Origin: ZC4RG20 sp964518995
GTDB taxonomy: Bacteria > Pseudomonadota > Gammaproteobacteria > Steroidobacterales > Rariloculaceae
DNA: 8,719 nucleotides
Direction: 5' to 3'
NCBI GenBank assembly: GCA_964518995.1
Contig: CAZFJU010000191.1
Location: 1 to 8,719 of the forward strand
Below the pieces are notes generated by a model that made no database searches, was not told the origin of the DNA, and saw only the letters and a program-made list of their open reading frames with translations. A program made the translations under genes and the position numbers. Below are positions 5,667 to 8,719 of this stretch, in pieces (the first letter of the stretch is position 1; every line of letters begins with the position of its first letter).

Positions 5667-7011
5667 CGCAGCTCCGGCGGGAATCTGAAATCCGCCATGT
5701 TCTCGTCCAGCTGCACGCCGGCGCTGTTGATCAGCAGCGAGGTCGAGCGATAACCGCCGACGGCGACCAGCACATCGAAGAGCTGNNNNNNNNNNNNNNN
5801 NNNNNNNNNNNNNNNNNNNNNNNNNNNNNNNNNNNNNNNNNNNNNNNNNNNNNNNNNNNNNNNNNNNNNNNNNNNNNNNNNNNNNTCAGCAGCGAGGTCG
5901 AGCGATAACCGCCGACGGCGACCAGCACATCGAAGAGCTGTCGCGTGTCGAGCTCCGCCGCGAGCTCGGCCCAGGTCTCGTCGGAGACGACATCGTGCTC
6001 GTAGAGCTCGTCCGTCGCGCGCAGCAATGCGAGCTCGAACGGCTCGCCCTGCCCGCTTTCGGGGCCCGCAAGCAGCAGCGCGATGTCATCGTCCGTCATC
6101 CCGAGCCGCCGGCCGACGCGCACGTGTGCGGCGTACTCGTATTCCGATCGGCACAAGACGCCGATCCGAATCAGCAGCATCTCGCGATGGCGCGGCGACA
6201 GCGTCGAGTTGCTGTTGACATGCATGTTTATCGCGCCGCGCACACGGTCAGCAGGCGGATTACGCACGAACGTGCGGAACACGTTGGCGCCGCCCCCGCG
6301 GCCGTCCTCGGCCTCGACCGGCGGAATGCGCGGCTCACCGCCGACGAGGCGAAAATGCGTGCGCTCCGCCGCCGGCTCGTAGGGGATGTCCGTCGGCAGG
6401 GGATCGTCGGCGCCCGGCTCGAGCTCGATGCCAAGAGAGTTGATGACGCCCGCATACATCGTCAGCCCGCCGACGGTATCGATCGTGTCGATCATCTGAT
6501 TGACGTCGTAGCGCGCCGAAAGCGCCTGCCAGGTTGCATCGGAGATGATCGAGTCGACGTGAAGCTCATCCGCGGCGAGGAGCAGCGCGGCTTCGAAGTC
6601 GTCCCAGCCGGCGTCGGGGCCGCGCGCGACGCGCTCGATCTCGGCGTCGCTGAGGCCATCTTCGCGTGCAATCGGCACGCGGTGCGCCCAGAGATAGCCC
6701 GAGCGGGCCAGCCATGCCGTGCGCAGCCCGAGGAGCGCCCGATGCCTGGGGGGCAGCGTCGACTCCGACCAAAGATAGTTCAGATGCCGCAGCATCGCCT
6801 CCCCGAGCTCCGGGTAATGCGCATACGTGCCGACGGCGTTCGAAATATCGGGCTCGAGATCCGCCGCGGCCTCACGCAGCGCGTCCGGCCACTCGGCTTC
6901 GGCCACGGGATTGACACGCGGCGCCTCGGGCGCGCGCGGCTGGGCGATGGCCGCGCCCGCGATCAAAAGCATCGCAGCCGCACCGATGGAGGCCCTCACT
7001 ATATGGTTCAT
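5663..7011 (-). CDS. Exported protein with two carboxymuconolactone-decarboxylase-like domains (interrupted by assembly gap)
   Basis: The N-terminus is a clear Sec signal peptide (residues 1-23, ending AAIA before QPR). Two CMD-like all-helical domains follow, at about 40-195 and 245-390. CMD-family proteins act as decarboxylases or, when they carry CxxC, as AhpD-type peroxidases. Here the second domain has 'RSEYEYAAH' (E292, H296), the usual Y-E-x-x-x-H pattern. In the first domain the equivalent is 'RSGYLWAH', with the Glu lost and the His shifted. Neither domain has CxxC, so a peroxidase role is unlikely. The 100-N gap lies in the last helix region. Deleting it with one copy of the flanking 55-bp repeat gives an in-frame 397-aa protein whose C-terminus continues past residue 375 as INSAGVQLDEN and ends in FPPELR. 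The ATG at 7011 has GGAG 7 nt upstream. The gene is first in a minus-strand run leading to the oxygenase. Its reaction is unknown. Confidence 0.88.
5664..5675 (-). promoter_or_regulatory. Ribosome-binding site and CTG start of the oxygenase, overlapping the CMD stop
   Basis: On the minus strand GGAG (5675-5672), 5 nt, then CTG (5666-5664) are followed by AGC TCG GCC. The last two bases of the CTG plus the next A form the TGA stop (5665-5663) of the CMD gene, a 4-nt CTGA overlap. No ATG, GTG or TTG fits in frame nearby, so this suggests translational coupling from a rare CTG start. Confidence 0.5.
5731..5785. repeat. Left copy of 55-bp exact repeat flanking the gap (assembly overlap)
   Basis: Identical over 55 bp to 5886-5940. 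Both encode the same CMD C-terminal residues (QLFDVLVAVGGYRSTSLL). It abuts the N run exactly. This is what a scaffolder leaves when two contigs ending in the same 55-mer are joined without merging. Confidence 0.9.
5786..5885. other. Assembly gap of 100 N
   Basis: Exactly 100 Ns, a conventional unknown-length placeholder. The flanking 55-bp repeats imply that the true gap is probably zero and the contigs overlap. Confidence 0.97.
5886..5940. repeat. Right copy of 55-bp exact repeat flanking the gap (assembly overlap)
   Basis: Exact duplicate of 5731-5785. Collapsing the two removes 155 bases with the Ns and leaves the CMD reading frame intact (1194 nt, 398 codons including stop). Confidence 0.9.
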
Positions 7012-7043
7012 TCTTGTGCTCCGGTTCCTCGCCGACGGGCAAC

Positions 7044-7072
7044 GGCTAGCCTAGCCAAGCTCCGCGCCTAGC
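7044..7072. promoter_or_regulatory. Palindromic CTAG cluster in the divergent promoter region, candidate operator
   Basis: GGCTAG-C-CTAGCC (7044-7056) is a perfect 13-bp interrupted palindrome. A third CTAG, in GCCTAGC, lies at 7066-7072, 17 bp from the matching GCCTAGC at 7049. It is 33 bp from the CMD start and about 98 bp from the SGNH start, between two divergent genes. No convincing -35/-10 pair was found in the 158-bp intergenic stretch, so the promoters remain unplaced. Confidence 0.45.
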
Positions 7073-7169
7073 GAAACTCCTGCCGCCAGCGCGGAAGACT
7101 TGCGCGGCCGCGCGGCGCATGGCAAAACAGCCCAAGAATCAGAAGAACGAATCAAGGGAGCATCGACCG

Positions 7170-8138
7170 ATGCCGATCCGCGACTGTTTTGCCTCGAAGA
7201 CGACCCGCCTACCGCTGCTCGCTGCGGCGTGCGTGCTGATCGGCCTCGCCGGTCCCGCCGGCGCACAGCCGCCTGGCCCCGCGGGCGCTCAACCACCCGG
7301 CGCCGAAGCCGTACCTGCGCCGGCGCCCGCGGCCGTCGCGATTCCTCGCCCTACCGCGGCCGAGGTCGACCTCGCGCGCCGCGCCCTCGAGCGCTTCGTC
7401 GCGGGCGCAGACGCCGAGACGCGCGCGATCGTCGAGAAGTACCCGGGTCTGCTCGAGGTCCGCACGCCGCCGCCGAACACGGCCGTCATTCCGAATCTCG
7501 CGCCGTTCTTCCAGGCGAAGCATCAGGCGAATCTCGAGGTCGCGCGTCAGGGCGATGCCGAGCTTTTATTCATGGGGGACTCGATCACCGACTTCTGGCG
7601 CAACGAAGAAGGCGACTTCGCCGGCAAACCCGTCTTCGACGAGTATTTCGGCCACTGGAACGTCGCCAACTTCGGCATTGCCGGCGATACGACGCAGGGC
7701 GTGCTGTATCGCCTGCAGAACGGCGAAGGTGAAGGTTTCGAGCCGCGCGCAGTGATGCTGATGATCGGCACGAATAACACCGGCCGCAACACGGCGGCCG
7801 AGATCGCGGAAGGGATCGGCGCCGTCGTGCTGCAATTGCAGAACGACTTTCCAGAAGCTCCGATCCTGCTGCTCGGCATCTTTCCGCGCGGCGGCGCGAA
7901 CGACCCGGTGCGCGACACGATCGCCGACATCAACCAACGCATCGCCGCGCTGCATGACGGAGAGCGCGTGCATTATCTAGATATTGGCGAACACTTTCTC
8001 GACGCGAACGGCGAGATCCCTGCAGACGTCATGAGCGATGGCCTCCATCCGTCGCAGAAGGGCTACGAGATCTGGGCCGAAGCCGTGATCGAACCGTTGA
8101 CGGAGCTGATGGCCACGTCGGCGCCGAGCGTGAACTGA
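7170..8138 (+). CDS. Exported SGNH/GDSL-family hydrolase, 322 aa
   Basis: This is a predicted secreted or periplasmic serine esterase. A Sec signal peptide covers about residues 1-32 (ending AGA before QPPG), then a Pro/Ala-rich linker to about residue 60 carries a tandem GPAGAQPP repeat. The SGNH domain follows: block I 'FMGDSITDFW' (catalytic S138), block II 'NFGIAGDT' (oxyanion G169), block III 'GTNN' (N202) and block V 'SDGLHPSQKGY' (D290, H293). All four signature residues are present, so it should be active. The sequence is like the platelet-activating-factor-acetylhydrolase/acetylesterase branch, which removes acyl or acetyl groups; the substrate is not evident. The chosen ATG has AAGGGAG 9 nt upstream and directly precedes the signal peptide. 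An in-frame ATG at 7119 would add 17 charged residues before it and is less likely. The NTF2-like gene follows 16 nt later, so the two are probably one operon. Confidence 0.93.
   Translation: MPIRDCFASKTTRLPLLAAACVLIGLAGPAGAQPPGPAGAQPPGAEAVPAPAPAAVAIPRPTAAEVDLARRALERFVAGADAETRAIVEKYPGLLEVRTPPPNTAVIPNLAPFFQAKHQANLEVARQGDAELLFMGDSITDFWRNEEGDFAGKPVFDEYFGHWNVANFGIAGDTTQGVLYRLQNGEGEGFEPRAVMLMIGTNNTGRNTAAEIAEGIGAVVLQLQNDFPEAPILLLGIFPRGGANDPVRDTIADINQRIAALHDGERVHYLDIGEHFLDANGEIPADVMSDGLHPSQKGYEIWAEAVIEPLTELMATSAPSVN
7248..7299 (+). repeat. Tandem GPAGAQPP peptide repeat in the SGNH linker
   Basis: Two adjacent copies of the octapeptide GPAGAQPP (residues 28-35 and 36-43) lie at the signal-peptide cleavage region. 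Their codons differ at several synonymous third positions. The repeat is therefore conserved as peptide more than as DNA. Confidence 0.6.
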
Positions 8139-8154
8139 CTAACTGGGGAGCCAC

Positions 8155-8691
8155 ATGCACATTCGACTCATCCGCACTCATGTCGCGACATTCGCCGTCT
8201 CACTGCTTTGCCTCGGCGCGTTGGCCGCACCGCCGGCGCACGCCGACGATCTCGAAGCGCTGGCCAAACGCGTGCAAATCCTCGAGGACCGCGAAGACAT
8301 CCGCGCGCTGATCATGGCCTACGGGCATGCGCACGATCACCGCGACTACCGCACGTTCGCGAACCTGTTTGCGGCCGAAGGCGAATGGATCGGGGGGCTC
8401 GGGTCCGCCAAAGGGCCGGACGCGATCTTCGCGCTGATGGACGAAACCATCGGCCACAATCCCTTGCCGGAGGGCTCGGGCACCTTCCACGTCATGACCA
8501 ACGATCAGATCAAGATCGACGGCGACCGCGCCTCGGCCACTACTCTGTGGCTCTATGTCACGCCGGCCGACGATCAGTCGCCGCAGCTGACGTACCTCGG
8601 CGAGTACGATGACCAGTACATCCGCGAGAACGGCGAGTGGAAATTCCTGCGCCGAGAGGCGATCTCGCACATCTCGCCGCTGCGGCGGTGA
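8155..8691 (+). CDS. Exported SnoaL/NTF2-like protein, 178 aa
   Basis: A Sec signal peptide (residues 1-30, ending AHA before DDLE) precedes one SnoaL-like fold. It has the helix 'EDREDIRALIMAYGHAHDHRDY' split over about 44-65, then 'FANLFAAEGEW', 'FHVMTNDQIKIDGDRA' and the C-terminal 'NGEWKFLRREA' strand, all typical of the SnoaL_4 group in the NTF2 superfamily. These cone-shaped pockets serve as cyclases, isomerases, dehydratases or dehalogenases, or simply bind ligands. The His/Asp-rich motif HAHDHRD faces the pocket position where catalytic His/Asp residues sit in related enzymes. The ATG has GGGGAG 4 nt upstream and the gene sits 16 nt after the SGNH hydrolase, suggesting one transcript. 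Export of a SnoaL protein is less usual and matches the exported neighbours. The reaction is unknown. Confidence 0.92.
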   Translation: MHIRLIRTHVATFAVSLLCLGALAAPPAHADDLEALAKRVQILEDREDIRALIMAYGHAHDHRDYRTFANLFAAEGEWIGGLGSAKGPDAIFALMDETIGHNPLPEGSGTFHVMTNDQIKIDGDRASATTLWLYVTPADDQSPQLTYLGEYDDQYIRENGEWKFLRREAISHISPLRR

Positions 8692-8719
8692 CAGAGGAAT
8701 TGGTGGAGCCGAGGGGGGT
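8692..8719 (+). other. Right-edge noncoding tail, possible ribosome-binding site of a next gene
   Basis: The last 28 bases after the stop are purine-rich (TGGTGGAGCCGAGGGGGG). They could include a Shine-Dalgarno site for a further plus-strand gene just outside the window. No start codon is visible, so this is only suggestive. Confidence 0.2.

Noticed and set aside
4917..5753. 278-aa plus-strand ORF opposite the oxygenase
   Set aside because: Antisense to a gene with intact iron-ligand motifs. The composition is Arg/Ala-rich and it runs into the assembly artefact.
5731..5940. Real tandem 55-bp duplication inside the CMD gene
   Set aside because: The copies are perfectly identical, abut exactly 100 Ns and, when merged, restore a continuous frame. 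An assembly artefact explains all of it.
5995..7071. 358-aa plus-strand ORF opposite the CMD gene
   Set aside because: Antisense shadow with Arg-rich composition and no motif. The minus-strand frame has a signal peptide and two CMD-like domains.

Overview
The window is GC-rich and densely coding. It reads as part of a proteobacterial chromosome, most likely from a gammaproteobacterium. The basis is a large TonB-dependent receptor with a 'VEEVVVTGTRI' TonB-box region, several Sec-exported proteins and a YdbH-like N-terminus; this assignment is inference. The sequence is a draft or metagenomic scaffold: 100 Ns are flanked by two identical 55-bp copies of the same coding sequence, which is a contig-joining artefact. 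I saw no RNA genes, insertion sequences or CRISPR arrays.

Layout. (1) Left edge, minus strand: the N-terminus of a membrane-anchored AsmA/YdbH-like protein that runs off the window, preceded by a 75-aa uncharacterised ORF. (2) Positions 1273-4536, minus strand: a 1087-aa TonB-dependent receptor with its own good sigma70-type promoter and a strong hairpin after its stop. (3) Positions 4659-5666, minus strand: a Sel1/TPR-like plus prolyl 4-hydroxylase-type 2OG-Fe(II) oxygenase, which appears to start at a CTG overlapping the stop of the next gene upstream. (4) Positions 5663-7011, minus strand: an exported protein with two carboxymuconolactone-decarboxylase (CMD)-like domains, interrupted by the assembly gap. 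Removing the gap and one repeat copy restores a continuous 397-aa frame. (5) A 158-bp divergent promoter region with three CTAG tetranucleotides clustered in 26 bp. (6) Positions 7170-8138, plus strand: an exported SGNH/GDSL hydrolase. (7) Positions 8155-8691, plus strand: an exported SnoaL/NTF2-like protein.

Working together (inference): the CMD, SGNH and SnoaL proteins all carry signal peptides and flank one divergent promoter region. The CMD gene is translationally coupled to a cytoplasmic dioxygenase that sits beside an outer-membrane receptor. This could be a small uptake-and-processing locus in which the receptor imports a ligand, the esterase and the CMD/SnoaL pair act on it in the periplasm, and the oxygenase acts inside the cell. 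The substrate cannot be read from the sequence. Pairing of a 2OG-Fe(II) oxygenase with a TonB receptor is known from piuA/piuC and fiu/ybiX; the full combination here I do not recognise as a named system.
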